From Nocardia pseudobrasiliensis NBRC 108224 (GTDB taxonomy: Bacteria > Actinomycetota > Actinomycetes > Mycobacteriales > Mycobacteriaceae), in assembly GCF_001613105.1 (NCBI RefSeq), contig NZ_BDBS01000005.1, forward strand, positions 186,001-250,000: DNA of 64,000 bases, in the 5' to 3' direction. Shown here piece after piece: positions 17,054-26,000 of the stretch; the stretch's first letter is position 1, and each line of letters begins with the position of its first letter. A program made the position numbers and the translations under genes. Under the pieces are notes generated by a model. It was not told where the DNA came from. It ran no database searches and was given only the letters and a program-made list of their open reading frames with translations.

Positions 17054-17227
17054 ATGGCGGTGCCGAAGCGGCGGATGTCGCGGGCCAATACGCACAGTCG
17101 GCGCTCGCAGTGGAAGGCGACGCCGCCGGATCTGGTGCCGGTCCGGGTCGACGGGGTGGTGCGCCGAGTGCCGCGGCGATTGGTCGCGGCCGTGCGGCGC
17201 GGATTGATCGATCCGGAGAAGTTGTAG
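17054..17227 (+). CDS. rpmF: Ribosomal protein L32 (zinc-independent)
   Basis: This 57-residue L32 ([20 protein letters not shown]) has no cysteine, unlike zinc-ribbon L32. The ATG is 2 bp after the rpmE2 stop with AGGAGA upstream. It completes the set of zinc-free ribosomal proteins here. Confidence 0.95.
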   Translation: MAVPKRRMSRANTHSRRSQWKATPPDLVPVRVDGVVRRVPRRLVAAVRRGLIDPEKL

Positions 17228-17554
17228 CGGGCGAGGTGCTGATGGTGCGGGGTAACTAAACTGTCCGGTCGGTCGTGGAAATGTGGTTATGGTTTATTTG
17301 TCCACATTCAGCGACGAGATGGTTATCCGTTCGTCTCGGGTGATCGGGTGAGTCGCGACAAGTGTGGGTAGCGGATAAATAGCTGCGATCTGAATTACGT
17401 ACTGGTAGTTGGTTTTTCAGCAATGAAAAAGTCTGCTTGAAGTGATGCTTTCGTGGCCGGGCGCCGGTACCCTCGTGCGGGAGGGCGGGTTCTTCCGGTT
17501 CACTGGAAGAACCCGCTCATCGCCACTTCCGAGTCCGTTCGGGCGCTTTCCCGG
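17228..17554. other. AT-rich intergenic region with DnaA-box-like and dyad elements
   Basis: Across 17281-17440 the G+C content is only about 46%, against roughly 68-70% around it. It contains a perfect actinobacterial DnaA box TTGTCCACA (17298-17306), partial boxes GGTTATCC (17321-17328) and GCGGATAAA (17371-17379), and an AT-rich dyad TTTTTCA-GCAA-TGAAAAA (17413-17430). No gene is supported. A terminator hairpin lies at 17485-17516. Confidence 0.6.
17485..17516. terminator. Terminator between the rpmF and DUF1906 genes
   Basis: GCGGGTTCTTCC (17485-17496) pairs perfectly with GGAAGAACCCGC (17505-17516) around an 8-nt loop, between convergent genes. Confidence 0.85.
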
Positions 17555-18517
17555 TTATCTGTTCGCACCGTTGCCGTCTCGGCCGGGCAGGGGCAACTCG
17601 TCCAGCAGTGACTCCAGGCGGGTCAGGCTGTCGGTGACGACCGAGGCGGGGCCCGACAGCAGCGACAGTGGCCACGGCCAGTGATGGTGTGACAGCTCCT
17701 CGACCTGTTTGCTCAGATCGGCGGTCGTCGCTTCCAGATCGCTGATCTCCGTGCGCAATTCGGCGATCTGTGCCAGGGCCGCGGCCAGGCCGTCCACCAG
17801 GGTGCGGTTGTGGCCATTCGCGTCGGCGCCCAGTTGCGGCCAGCCGGCCAGGCCGGGTCCGCGCAGCTGAATCTGGATATCGCGCAGAATCGCGTCCTGC
17901 TCCGGAGTCACGTCCGGTTCCTCTCCATCGATGAAATCCCACTGGCCGAAATCCTCGGTCTCGGCCTCGTTCACATCGCACACCACGCCCGCGACGAGCA
18001 CCTGCTGCCCGTTCTGGAACAGCTGCCGCCGATATTCGACATTGCCGCCCGACCAGGCGGTGGTCTGCCAGGCCCAGCGTGCCGCACCCGCGTCCAGCGC
18101 GCGGCTCACCGGCCAATATCCGCCGTAGATACCGGTATTCACGCGACCGAGCACACTCGCCGCGCCGTCCAGATACGCATTGATCGCGGCCTGCTGCTCC
18201 CCGGTGGCATCGAAATCCGCCGAGAAGTAGATCGGCCGATCCTCCCGCCCCCCACACCGCAGCGCCTGGGCCAACCCCGCCCGCGCATCGGTCACCCCCG
18301 CCGCGTACCCGTCGAGCATCCGAACCGCCGTCGTCTCCCAATTCGACACGATCGAAACCCCGTGCGCCCGCAGATCATCGGCCTCTTCGGGCGTCAACAA
18401 CTTCCCCGGCAACGTAGGCCCCCCGGGCGACAGATACCGAACCACAAAGTCGTACCCGGCAGCCCGAACCGCCCCACCACCCGGCCGAGCCGCCGCGTAG
18501 TCCAGCCCGAAACGCAT
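17555..18517 (-). CDS. DUF1906 (glycoside hydrolase-like, Rv2525c-type) domain protein
   Basis: The first 210 or so residues form a DUF1906 TIM-barrel-like domain (MRFGLDYAAARPGG, YDFVVRYLSPGG, DRPIYFSADFDAT, WAWQTTAWSGG), related to GH25-type lysozymes. A coiled-coil-like tail follows (ALAQIAELRTEISDLEATTADLSKQVEEL split over residues 255-285). The start at 18517 coincides with the domain start; the frame stays open to 18919 through tandem repeats, which I consider non-coding. No signal peptide is visible with this start. Known members act on or bind the cell wall, but the reaction is unproven. Confidence 0.82.
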   Translation of the reverse strand: MRFGLDYAAARPGGGAVRAAGYDFVVRYLSPGGPTLPGKLLTPEEADDLRAHGVSIVSNWETTAVRMLDGYAAGVTDARAGLAQALRCGGREDRPIYFSADFDATGEQQAAINAYLDGAASVLGRVNTGIYGGYWPVSRALDAGAARWAWQTTAWSGGNVEYRRQLFQNGQQVLVAGVVCDVNEAETEDFGQWDFIDGEEPDVTPEQDAILRDIQIQLRGPGLAGWPQLGADANGHNRTLVDGLAAALAQIAELRTEISDLEATTADLSKQVEELSHHHWPWPLSLLSGPASVVTDSLTRLESLLDELPLPGRDGNGANR

Positions 18518-18648
18518 GGATCCCACTGTAATTCGCACCCCGAACCCTCGCTGGCGCATGAGAATCCCCGGCCGAAAAGCAGGCCGGGGAACGAGTGGTG
18601 GTGCCGGGAGCGGGTGGTGGTGGCGGCTGTCGCTCGCGGTCGCCTTCC

Positions 18649-18769
18649 CTCCTTCCCGGTCGCGCGCTGGTCGCCTTATCTCCTTCCCGGTCGCGCGCGG
18701 TCGTTCTACCTCCTTCCCGGTCGCGCGCGGTCGTTTTATCGCCCTACCGGCCGCTAGCGGTTGCCCTCT
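18649..18769. repeat. 30-bp tandem repeat (minisatellite), four copies
   Basis: Copies begin at 18649, 18680, 18710 and 18740, with lengths 31, 30, 30 and 30 bp. The core is CTCCTTCCCGGTCGCGCGCG followed by GTCGTTCTAC or a variant. Copies 2 and 3 are almost identical; copy 4 has diverged. Confidence 0.85.
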
Positions 18770-18865
18770 CTTTCCCTGTCGCCCCGGCACGCTTTTCGCC
18801 GGGGCGACAGGGCCGTGTCGACTCGCGGAACTTGTCGGTGGGGGCTGGTTGACTGGCGGTGGCCG

Positions 18866-18881
18866 TGTGATCGGGATCACG
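18866..18881. promoter_or_regulatory. CRP-like binding site upstream of the cfp30B-like gene
   Basis: TGTGATCGGGATCACG matches TGTGA-N6-TCACA at 9 of 10 fixed positions and lies 55 nt upstream of the start at 18937. Confidence 0.55.
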
Positions 18882-18936
18882 TTTAGTTCCGGTTGGCGGC
18901 TGTTCGCGATCGACGGCACAGAAAAGGGAGAAGACG

Positions 18937-19731
18937 ATGCCTGTTCGACAGCAACCGTGGCCGGAGGGGACGCCCTGTTGGGTGGATTGCCAGGTGGATG
19001 ATCCGGTCAAGGCCAGTGAGTTCTATGCGGGACTGTTCGGCTGGGAGATTCAGGGTACGGCCGAGGAGGCCGGGGGTTATCTGATGGCGTTGAAGGGTGG
19101 TGAGGCCGTCGCCGGGATCGGGCCGAAGCCGCAGGCGGGGATGCTCTCGGTGTGGACGACCTATCTGGCGGCCGAGGATGCCGATGCCGTGGCGGAGAGG
19201 ATCACCCGCGCGGGCGGTCAGGTCGTGATGCCGCCCTTCGATGTGATGGACGCCGGGCGCATGTTTGTCGCGGCCGACTCGACCGGCGGCTACTTCGGAA
19301 TCTGGCAGGCCCGCGCTCACAACGGCGCCGCGGTCTACAGCGAGCACGGCGCCTACACCTGGAACGAGCTGCACACCAGGCAGTTCGAGGCCGCCGAGAA
19401 GTTCTACGCCGATGTCTTCGGCTACAGCTACGAGCATGTGGGCGACGGCGCGACGATGCGCTATTCGATGTTCACCCCGCCCGGCGCCGAACAGGCCGCG
19501 GGCGGCATCAACGACGACACCCTGATGCCGGGTGAACCCATGCCCAGCTACTGGCTGACCTGGTTCCAGTACGACAACGTGGACGAGGGCCTGGCCCGCG
19601 CCGGCGAACTCGGTGCCGGGACCATGATGCCCGCCACCGACTCCCCGGTCGGTCGGATGGCCATTGTCGCCGCCCCGCAGGGCGAGGCCTTCGGCCTGAT
19701 CGACACCAATGTGCGCGTGGGCGAGATGTAG
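18937..19731 (+). CDS. Two-domain VOC (glyoxalase/dioxygenase superfamily) protein, CFP30B/Rv0577-like
   Basis: This 264-residue protein consists of two tandem VOC domains (about 10-125 and 140-260), each starting with a beta-alpha-beta unit (PCWVDCQVDDPVKASEFYAG; WNELHTRQFEAAEKFYADVF). Length and pattern match mycobacterial Rv0577 (CFP30B, TB27.3), a secreted antigen linked to aldehyde detoxification and TLR2 signalling. GGGAGAAGACG precedes the ATG. The metal-ligand pattern of true glyoxalase I is incomplete, so catalytic activity is not assured. A CRP-like site lies upstream. Confidence 0.88.
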   Translation: MPVRQQPWPEGTPCWVDCQVDDPVKASEFYAGLFGWEIQGTAEEAGGYLMALKGGEAVAGIGPKPQAGMLSVWTTYLAAEDADAVAERITRAGGQVVMPPFDVMDAGRMFVAADSTGGYFGIWQARAHNGAAVYSEHGAYTWNELHTRQFEAAEKFYADVFGYSYEHVGDGATMRYSMFTPPGAEQAAGGINDDTLMPGEPMPSYWLTWFQYDNVDEGLARAGELGAGTMMPATDSPVGRMAIVAAPQGEAFGLIDTNVRVGEM

Positions 19732-19943
19732 TTCGCCGGTGCTGCGCTGAGGGTTTGCTGAGCCCTCGGCGCGGTGTCGTTCGCCCTAATTTTCGGCTTC
19801 TTAACACCCGCGGTACATTTTTGTCGGCTTATTGATGGCTTCTGTTACAGGTTCGTAATAATAGCCAGAGAGCATGCTTGAGGGTTCGGTCGGAGCCTGC
19901 GCGCCAGAGGTTGGTGGCGCACCTGCTGAAGAAAGCTCTCTCG

Positions 19944-20678
19944 ATGAGGTTCACAAAGTTAGCCGCTACGTCGGCGCTGGTAATTGCGGCGCTCGGCGTC
20001 TCGGCCGGGACGGCCTATGCCGATGTCGCCCCGGCTCCCGTTTCGAATTCGACCCTGCAGACCGATATTCTGCCGGGCATCCACTACAACGCCAGCCTGG
20101 TCGATCATTCGGTGGTCGTCAGCACCGACAGTGGTTCGATGGCCGCACGCGACGGTCAGTTCCAATTCCTCGACGGTAGTGGCCAGGTGGTTGCTGCATT
20201 GCCGCTGAGCTATCAGCGCGACGGTCTGAACTTCCCCATCGCCGCGGCGATCGACGGCAATACCGCCACGCTGACCCCGAGCACCGATCGCGCCCAGGCC
20301 ACCCCGGCCGACAAGCGCGTCCCGGATCTGCGCTACGTCGACGCCACCGCGAACCCGAACTTCAACCAGGCGGTGAGCAACCTGTCCAGCGAGGTGGCGA
20401 TCGGCGTCGCCATCGGCACCCTGATCGGTACCGCGATCGGCGCGGGCATCGGCTGCGTCGCGGGCGGTATCGTGTCCGGCCTCGCGGGCGCCGCGGTCAC
20501 CATCGGCACCCTGGCCGTCCCGGCGGCCCTCGGCGGCTGCCTGGTCACCGGCGCGGCGCTGGCGGCCATGGGCGCGGTCGCGGGAACGATCTTCATCGGC
20601 GGACCGGTCGCGGCCGTGGCGTTGTTCCAGTTCTTCGCCGACGTCAACACCCCGCCGGCTCCCGCACCGGCGCCCTGA
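19944..20678 (+). CDS. Secreted glycine-zipper-rich protein, function unknown
   Basis: This 244-residue protein has a clear signal peptide (MRFTKLAATSALVIAALG... ending AYADVAPA). A soluble middle domain (about 30-140) follows, then a long hydrophobic Gly/Ala segment (about 145-230) with repeated GxxxG spacing (AIGTLIGTAIGAGIGCVAGG), and a short Pro/Ala tail. Two cysteines flank the hydrophobic hairpin. Glycine-zipper segments pack in membranes or oligomerise, which suggests envelope or pore association; no family name is certain. The ribosome site is weak. The start at 19944 is chosen because it begins the signal sequence. Confidence 0.78.
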   Translation: MRFTKLAATSALVIAALGVSAGTAYADVAPAPVSNSTLQTDILPGIHYNASLVDHSVVVSTDSGSMAARDGQFQFLDGSGQVVAALPLSYQRDGLNFPIAAAIDGNTATLTPSTDRAQATPADKRVPDLRYVDATANPNFNQAVSNLSSEVAIGVAIGTLIGTAIGAGIGCVAGGIVSGLAGAAVTIGTLAVPAALGGCLVTGAALAAMGAVAGTIFIGGPVAAVALFQFFADVNTPPAPAPAP

Positions 20679-20708
20679 TTTCGATAGGGACGCAGGAATC
20701 TGAACACA

Positions 20709-20747
20709 CCGTTCGGGCCGGATCGCCTCGCGATCCGGCCCGAACGG
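20709..20747. terminator. Bidirectional terminator
   Basis: A perfect 18-bp stem (20709-20726 with 20730-20747) and a 3-nt loop lie between convergent genes. Confidence 0.92.
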
Positions 20748-20756
20748 CGTCTCGAC

Positions 20757-21545
20757 TCAGGAAGACCGGGAGACCAGCGGACGGCGTCGGGCCCGCGGTC
20801 GCGCGGCCTGCTGCGGCTCGCGATTGCTGCGTGAGCGGTCCGGCGCCACCAGCACGGCGGTGATCGGTACCGCCAGCGATAGCGTGCCCAGGACGAAGAC
20901 CGGCACGAAGAGGGTGAACAGATCATCGCCCGCGGGCTGGCGCATCGCCGGATCGATCCGTACCCGGACACCGGTCAGGCCCAGATAGTGCAACGCGCAC
21001 ACCAGAATCGCGAAGACCAGCGCCGCACCCGCCAGCAGGAGCAGCGCGCGCGGCCGACCCATGGTGATCAGCACGACCGCGGCCGCGGCGACGGCCAGCA
21101 CGGTCGCGCCGAGGGCCGCGAACGGATTCAGCGTGATCGCGCCCTGCACATGGATCGCGGTCATACCGAGCACATGCATCAGGCCCAGCCCCAGACCCAT
21201 GACCGCACTACCCGCCGCGAGCCTCGGCGGCGCGGGTGAGCGACCGGCCACCAGCAGCCCGCCCAGCACCGAGACCACCGCGAGCACCGCGGCCACCGCC
21301 ACCCGCCAGACGTCGTATCGGATATCGCCCTGCGCCACACCGATGCCCAGCATATTGACGTATACGGCCAGCCAGGTCCCGACCGCGCCGATCGACACCG
21401 CCGCGGCGGTCAGCCACACCAGCCGGAACTTGGCCGTCACCGACAGCATCGACTGCCGAATACAGGCCAGTCCGACCAGGGCGCCCGCCAGCGAAACCCC
21501 CAGCGACAGCACCAGAACCCACAAACCCATCGTGAAATAACTCAA
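20757..21545 (-). CDS. MHYT-domain integral membrane sensor
   Basis: This 262-residue protein has seven predicted membrane helices and degenerate MHYT motifs (MHVLGMTAIHV and LHYLGLTGV; a third repeat has lost the histidine). MHYT domains are proposed to bind copper and sense gases such as O2, CO or NO. The cytoplasmic tail is short and Arg-rich, with no output domain. The TTG start at 21545 has GGGG upstream; an ATG at 21530 is possible. It lies 12 bp after the conservon GTPase gene, so it is probably the fifth member of that operon. Confidence 0.85.
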   Translation of the reverse strand: MSYFTMGLWVLVLSLGVSLAGALVGLACIRQSMLSVTAKFRLVWLTAAAVSIGAVGTWLAVYVNMLGIGVAQGDIRYDVWRVAVAAVLAVVSVLGGLLVAGRSPAPPRLAAGSAVMGLGLGLMHVLGMTAIHVQGAITLNPFAALGATVLAVAAAAVVLITMGRPRALLLLAGAALVFAILVCALHYLGLTGVRVRIDPAMRQPAGDDLFTLFVPVFVLGTLSLAVPITAVLVAPDRSRSNREPQQAARPRARRRPLVSRSS

Positions 21546-21557
21546 TGCCCCTACCCC

Positions 21558-22319
21558 TCAACCCTGTCCGACCGCCTGCCGCTGCGCCGCCTTGAGTCTT
21601 TGAATCGCGTACTCGGTCACCGCCGCCAGCGCACCGCGCACCTCACCCGCGTCGCGGGCATCGATATCGACGATCGGCACGCCGTCGCGGATGGACAGCG
21701 CCTCGCGCATCTCGGTCACCGGAAAACGCGGCGCCTCGGGAAAACGATTGACTGCCACCAGGAACGGCAGTCCGCGCGCCTCGAAGAAATCCACCGACGC
21801 GAAGCTGTCCTCGATGCGGCGGGTATCCACCAGCACCACGGCGCCGATCGCGCCGCGAATCAGGTCGTCCCACATGAACCAGAACCGGCGCTGTCCGGGT
21901 GTGCCGAACAGATACAGCGCCATATTGCCGGGCAGGATGATGCGGCCGAAATCCATGGCGACCGTGGTGGTGTCCTTGTCCGGGGTGGCGGACAGATCGT
22001 CGACGCCGTCGGAGACTCCGGTCACCATCGCCTCGGTGCGCAGCGGCACGATCTCCGAGACCGCGCCGACGAAGGTCGTCTTGCCGACGCCGAAACCGCC
22101 CGCCACAACGATTTTCGTGGAGGCGGTCCGGCCGTCGATATTGGGGGAGAACGGATTCGGCATCGGTAGTACCGAATTCGGGGGCAGGGCGGGTGGTAAG
22201 GGATTCTGCGGCATGAAGGAATTCTGTGCGGTTCCTGGTGCTGTGGGCGGGGGAAAGGTGGAATTCGGGCTGGTCGCAGGACGTTTCGGTAATCCGGGCT
22301 CAGAGGGCGCGCAGTCCAC
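21558..22319 (-). CDS. cvnD: Conservon GTPase (CvnD-type, MglA-like)
   Basis: This is a small Ras/MglA-like GTPase with the P-loop GGFGVGKTTF (Gly75-Lys80 region), the switch II-like FGTPGQRRFWFMW and a degenerate G4 motif VAVNRF. A proline-rich N-terminal extension of about 60 residues precedes the G domain. The GTG at 22319 overlaps the DUF742 gene by 20 bp and has GAGAGGA upstream; downstream ATG codons would drop only the disordered extension. In Streptomyces conservons the four proteins form a membrane-associated complex likened to eukaryotic G-protein coupled systems. Confidence 0.9.
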   Translation of the reverse strand: MDCAPSEPGLPKRPATSPNSTFPPPTAPGTAQNSFMPQNPLPPALPPNSVLPMPNPFSPNIDGRTASTKIVVAGGFGVGKTTFVGAVSEIVPLRTEAMVTGVSDGVDDLSATPDKDTTTVAMDFGRIILPGNMALYLFGTPGQRRFWFMWDDLIRGAIGAVVLVDTRRIEDSFASVDFFEARGLPFLVAVNRFPEAPRFPVTEMREALSIRDGVPIVDIDARDAGEVRGALAAVTEYAIQRLKAAQRQAVGQG

Positions 22320-22674
22320 GCAGGGTCCTCTCCATCAGATCGCGGCGCTCGTCGAAACTGGCGTGCTCGCTGAGGGTGGTGTGCACCCGCATGGTTCTGG
22401 CCACCACCAGATCGCCGATCACGACCCGGACCATGCCCAGCGGCCGCTGCATATGCGCGGCGATTTCGGCCACCGACAACCGGGCCGTGCCCAGTCTCAG
22501 GATGTCTGTGCGGATATCCCCGTGTGGCCAGTCGAATTGATTGGCGTAGGGCAGGGTTTCGACGACCGCCTCGAGCGGAAGCTCGACCGCGGGTTCGGTC
22601 CGACCGGCGGTCAGCGCATACGGTCGAACACGTGTGGTTGGCCGGCCGGAGCCAGCCCCGAGGGAACTCGACAT
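22300..22674 (-). CDS. cvnC: Conservon DUF742 protein (CvnC-type)
   Basis: This 124-residue DUF742 protein shows RVRPYALTAGRTEP and the winged-helix-like C-terminal part with LSVAEIAAHMQRPLGMVRV. The last residues (DLMERTLRGLRAL) are typical. It sits between the roadblock and GTPase genes, 8 bp after the former and overlapping the latter. Confidence 0.92.
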   Translation of the reverse strand: MSSSLGAGSGRPTTRVRPYALTAGRTEPAVELPLEAVVETLPYANQFDWPHGDIRTDILRLGTARLSVAEIAAHMQRPLGMVRVVIGDLVVARTMRVHTTLSEHASFDERRDLMERTLRGLRAL

Positions 22675-22682
22675 CGCACTCT

Positions 22683-23099
22683 CTATACCGCCGAACGAGC
22701 CGTGGCTTGCACGACCGCCCCGACCCGATCGGACAACAACGCCATTTCGTAGCCGATTCGGCCGATATCGTGTTGTTTGTTCGCGAGCACCGCTAGGTGG
22801 GAGCCGTTGCCCACACTCATCACCAATAAGTAGCCGCGTTGCATATCCACGATCGATTGCATCACCTTGCCGCCGTCGAAAAGCTGTGCCGCGCCGGAGG
22901 ACAGGCTGGCCAGACCCGCGGTGACGGCCGCCAGCTGCTCGGCTCGGTCGGACGGCAGATGTGGGCTGGTGGCCTGTAGCAGTCCGTCGGCCGAGACCAG
23001 CACCGCGTGCGACACACCCGGCACATCGCGCGTGAAGCGGGTGACCAGCCAGTTCAGGTTCTCGTCGGTGTCGGTGGTGGTCTGCTGGGTGTCGGTCAT
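22683..23099 (-). CDS. cvnB: Conservon roadblock/LC7 protein (CvnB-type)
   Basis: This 138-residue roadblock/LC7 domain protein ([31 protein letters not shown]) is the likely GTPase-activating or scaffolding partner of CvnD. GGAGG lies upstream of the ATG, which overlaps the kinase stop by 4 bp (ATGA). Confidence 0.93.
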   Translation of the reverse strand: MTDTQQTTTDTDENLNWLVTRFTRDVPGVSHAVLVSADGLLQATSPHLPSDRAEQLAAVTAGLASLSSGAAQLFDGGKVMQSIVDMQRGYLLVMSVGNGSHLAVLANKQHDIGRIGYEMALLSDRVGAVVQATARSAV

Positions 23100-26000
23100 G
23101 CTGAGCCTCCGTCGTAGTGCTGAGCATCCGCACGTCCGCTGCGGACGCCGCTCAGATGCCTGGACAGGTTGGTGCGGATCTCCTCCGGATCGGGCGCGCC
23201 CGATCGCGTTGTGGCGGTGAGTCCGCCGGGCACCAGTTGCGCGCCCGGGCGGCGAATCGGCAGACCGCCCTCGGTCTGCCGGGCGGAGGTCGGACTGCTG
23301 GCCTCGGCCGCGGCCGCCCAGCCCGCGTCGGCGGGAGAGGACCAGCCGTTCGCGGGCCCGCTGGACGAGGGTTCGACCAGCCATTCCGAGACCATGCGCT
23401 GATAGATCGGGGTGCCCTGGGGCACGGGAGCCGTTGCGCTCGCGGCGGATTCCTCCGGCTGCTGCGACGGATACACCGCCGTCTCGGCCCAGATGTCCAC
23501 CGGCTGTCCGGAGTCGTGCGGCGCGTCCGGCTCCGAATCGCCTCGGCCGAAACGGGTGTCGTCCTGGGTGTAGACCGGCTCCGCGTAGGTGTACCGGTCC
23601 TCATCGGGATTCGGGTCACGCTGCGGGAGGCTGTCGTCGGCTGAGGACCACTCGCGCGCGTAACCGTCCTCGAGCGCCCCCGAATCCCGGTCGGAGAAGC
23701 CCGCGCTCGCCCCAGCCCACTCGCCGCGCGTGTCATCGGTCCGATCCGAGTCCGGGAGGTCATCGGTCCGCGGCCATTCGCCGTGCGGGGCGGCGTTGTC
23801 GGAGGGGTGTGAGACCCGTTGTGGGGGGTCGTCGGTACGACGCCATTCGCTGTGTGGGGCGGCGTCGGCGGAAGAATGTGAGACCCGTTGCGGCAGACCG
23901 TCGGTGCGGGGCCATTCGCTGTGTGGGGCCGCGTTGTCGGAGGGGTGTGAGACCCGTTGCGGCAGACCGTCGGTGCGGGGCCATTCGCCGCGCTGCGCCG
24001 CGCTTTCGGACGGATCCGAATCCTGCGGGGGCGGGTCCTCGGACGGTTGCCATTCCTGTTGTGCGGATTCGTCTTCGGCGGGCGGATTCTGCGGCCATCG
24101 CGGATCCGGTTGCGCGGGTGCGTCATCGGCGGAGTCGTCCGGGGAGTCCCAGGCGGTGAAGTGGTCGGCTCCCGTGGTCGCCCGGTCCTCGTCGTCGGCG
24201 GGGAATTCGTCAGGGGGCAGGTTCAGATGGCCGACTGTGGCATCGGGATGGGCGGATTCGCGGTGGGTGAACAGTTCGCCGGTGCTGCGGTGGGTGAACA
24301 GGCCGTCGGTCAGGGATGGCTGGGGGGCGTCGTCCTGGGCGTAGGGCGTGAACAGGTCGTCGGCGGGAATGGGCGGGCCGAAGTCGGCGGCCTCGCCCGG
24401 ACGGCGTTGCGGCAGTTCGAGTTGCGGGCGGGCGAACAGGCCGGTGGCCTCCGCGTCGGGGACGACCGACAGCGGCGCGGGGCCGATCGGGCTCGGGAAG
24501 GGCGCGATGATCGGCTGTGGGCCCGTGGTGGATTCGGGCAGCGGCGAGACCAGCGCACTGGGCAGATGCACACTGGCGGTGATCCCGGCCTGCTGCCCGG
24601 CGCTCGCGGTCCGGCGCAGGCTCACCGTGACCGTATGCCGCTTGGCCAGTCGCCCGACCACGAAAAGACCCATGCGGCGGGCGGTTTCGACGGTCACCTC
24701 ACCACCGGAGGCCAACCGCTCGTTGATCGCGCGCAGATCCTCCGACGACATGCCCAGGCCGCGGTCGGTGATCTCGATCAGATAGCCGCCGTCCACCGCG
24801 CGGGTCACCGAGACCGCGACCGGGGTGTTGGGCGGGGAGTAGCGCAGCGAGTTATCGATCAGCTCGGCCAGCAGATGTTCGATGTCGACCGCGGGCTCAC
24901 CGGCCACGATGCCGTCGGGCACGGTGCCGATCTCGACCCGTTGATAGTCCTCGACCTGGGAGACCGCACTCCACAGCATGTCCGACAGCGGCGTCGGCGG
25001 CAGCATGCCGCGGCGCAGCGCGGTTCCGGCCAGCACCAGCAGGTTGTCGCCGTTGCGGCGCATGCGGGTAGCCAGATGGTCGAGCCGGAACAGGCTTTGC
25101 AGCCGCTCGGAGTCGTCCTCGTCGCGTTCGAGGTCCTCGATCAGGCCCAGCTGCTGTTCCACCAGCGACTGACTGCGCCGCGACAGCGTCTCGAACATAT
25201 TGCCGATCTGCAGCCGCAGGCGGGCCTGTTCGGCGGCCAGATGCAGGGCCTGGCGGTGCATATCGTCGACCGCGCGGGCCAGCTGACCGATCTCCTCGGT
25301 GGTGTCCACATCGACCGGGACGATGTCGGGCGTCGCGCCGCCCTCGCGCACCACGGCCAACTCGGCGGGCAGGTCGGTGTGCGCGACCTGTAGCGCGTCG
25401 CGGCGCAGTCGCCGCACGGGCACGACCAGCGAGCGCGCCACCGCCAGTGCCAGCGCCAGGCCGATCAGCAGGGTCACCACCACCAGCGCGACGTCACGCA
25501 GCACATTGGTGCGCGCGTCGATGGAACGACGCGACAGTCCGGAATCGATCTGCGCGGCAAGCTGATCGGTGGCCTGGGTGTAGGCGTCGGCGCTGATCCG
25601 CATCGAATCCGCCACGCCCGGCACCGCGATCGGCTCGATCGCGTTCTGGCTCAGCGCGCCCAGGCGGGTCTGCAGCGCCCCGAGCAGCGCCTCCGGCTTG
25701 ACCGCGGTATCCGGCGCCACCTGGACGTACTGGTTGATCATGGTCTGCTCGGCGCCGGCGGCGGTGAGCACGCGGGCCAGCGTGGACGGATTGTTGCCGA
25801 TCTCCGCGCCGGTGATCAGCAGCTGCTGCTGGATGAATTGCCGCCGTGCCGCCGTGACCGCGCCCAGTTGATCGAAGTAATGCTCGATCGTGGCGTCCTG
25901 CGGGGTCGGCAGCGCGGTCAGCGCGGTGCTGACATGACGCGAAACCTCGTCGGCCTGTTGGCCGATGGCGGTATTGGCGCGCGGGTTGTTGCGCAGTGTT

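Larger units (their letters stand above)
18518..18936. other. Divergent intergenic region with tandem repeats and CRP-like site
   Basis: This 419-bp region holds a small hairpin TCCCCGGCC/GGCCGGGGA (18565-18573, 18582-18590), four tandem 30-bp repeats (18649-18769) and a CRP-like site (18866-18881). I see no gene on either strand with a credible start and ribosome site. Confidence 0.6.

Noticed and set aside
18649..18769. CRISPR array
   Set aside because: The repeats are directly tandem without unique spacers and there are no cas genes.
18518..18919. N-terminal extension of the DUF1906 protein to 18919
   Set aside because: The frame is open only because the 30-bp repeats are a multiple of three; it would run over the CRP-like site, and the conserved domain starts at 18517.
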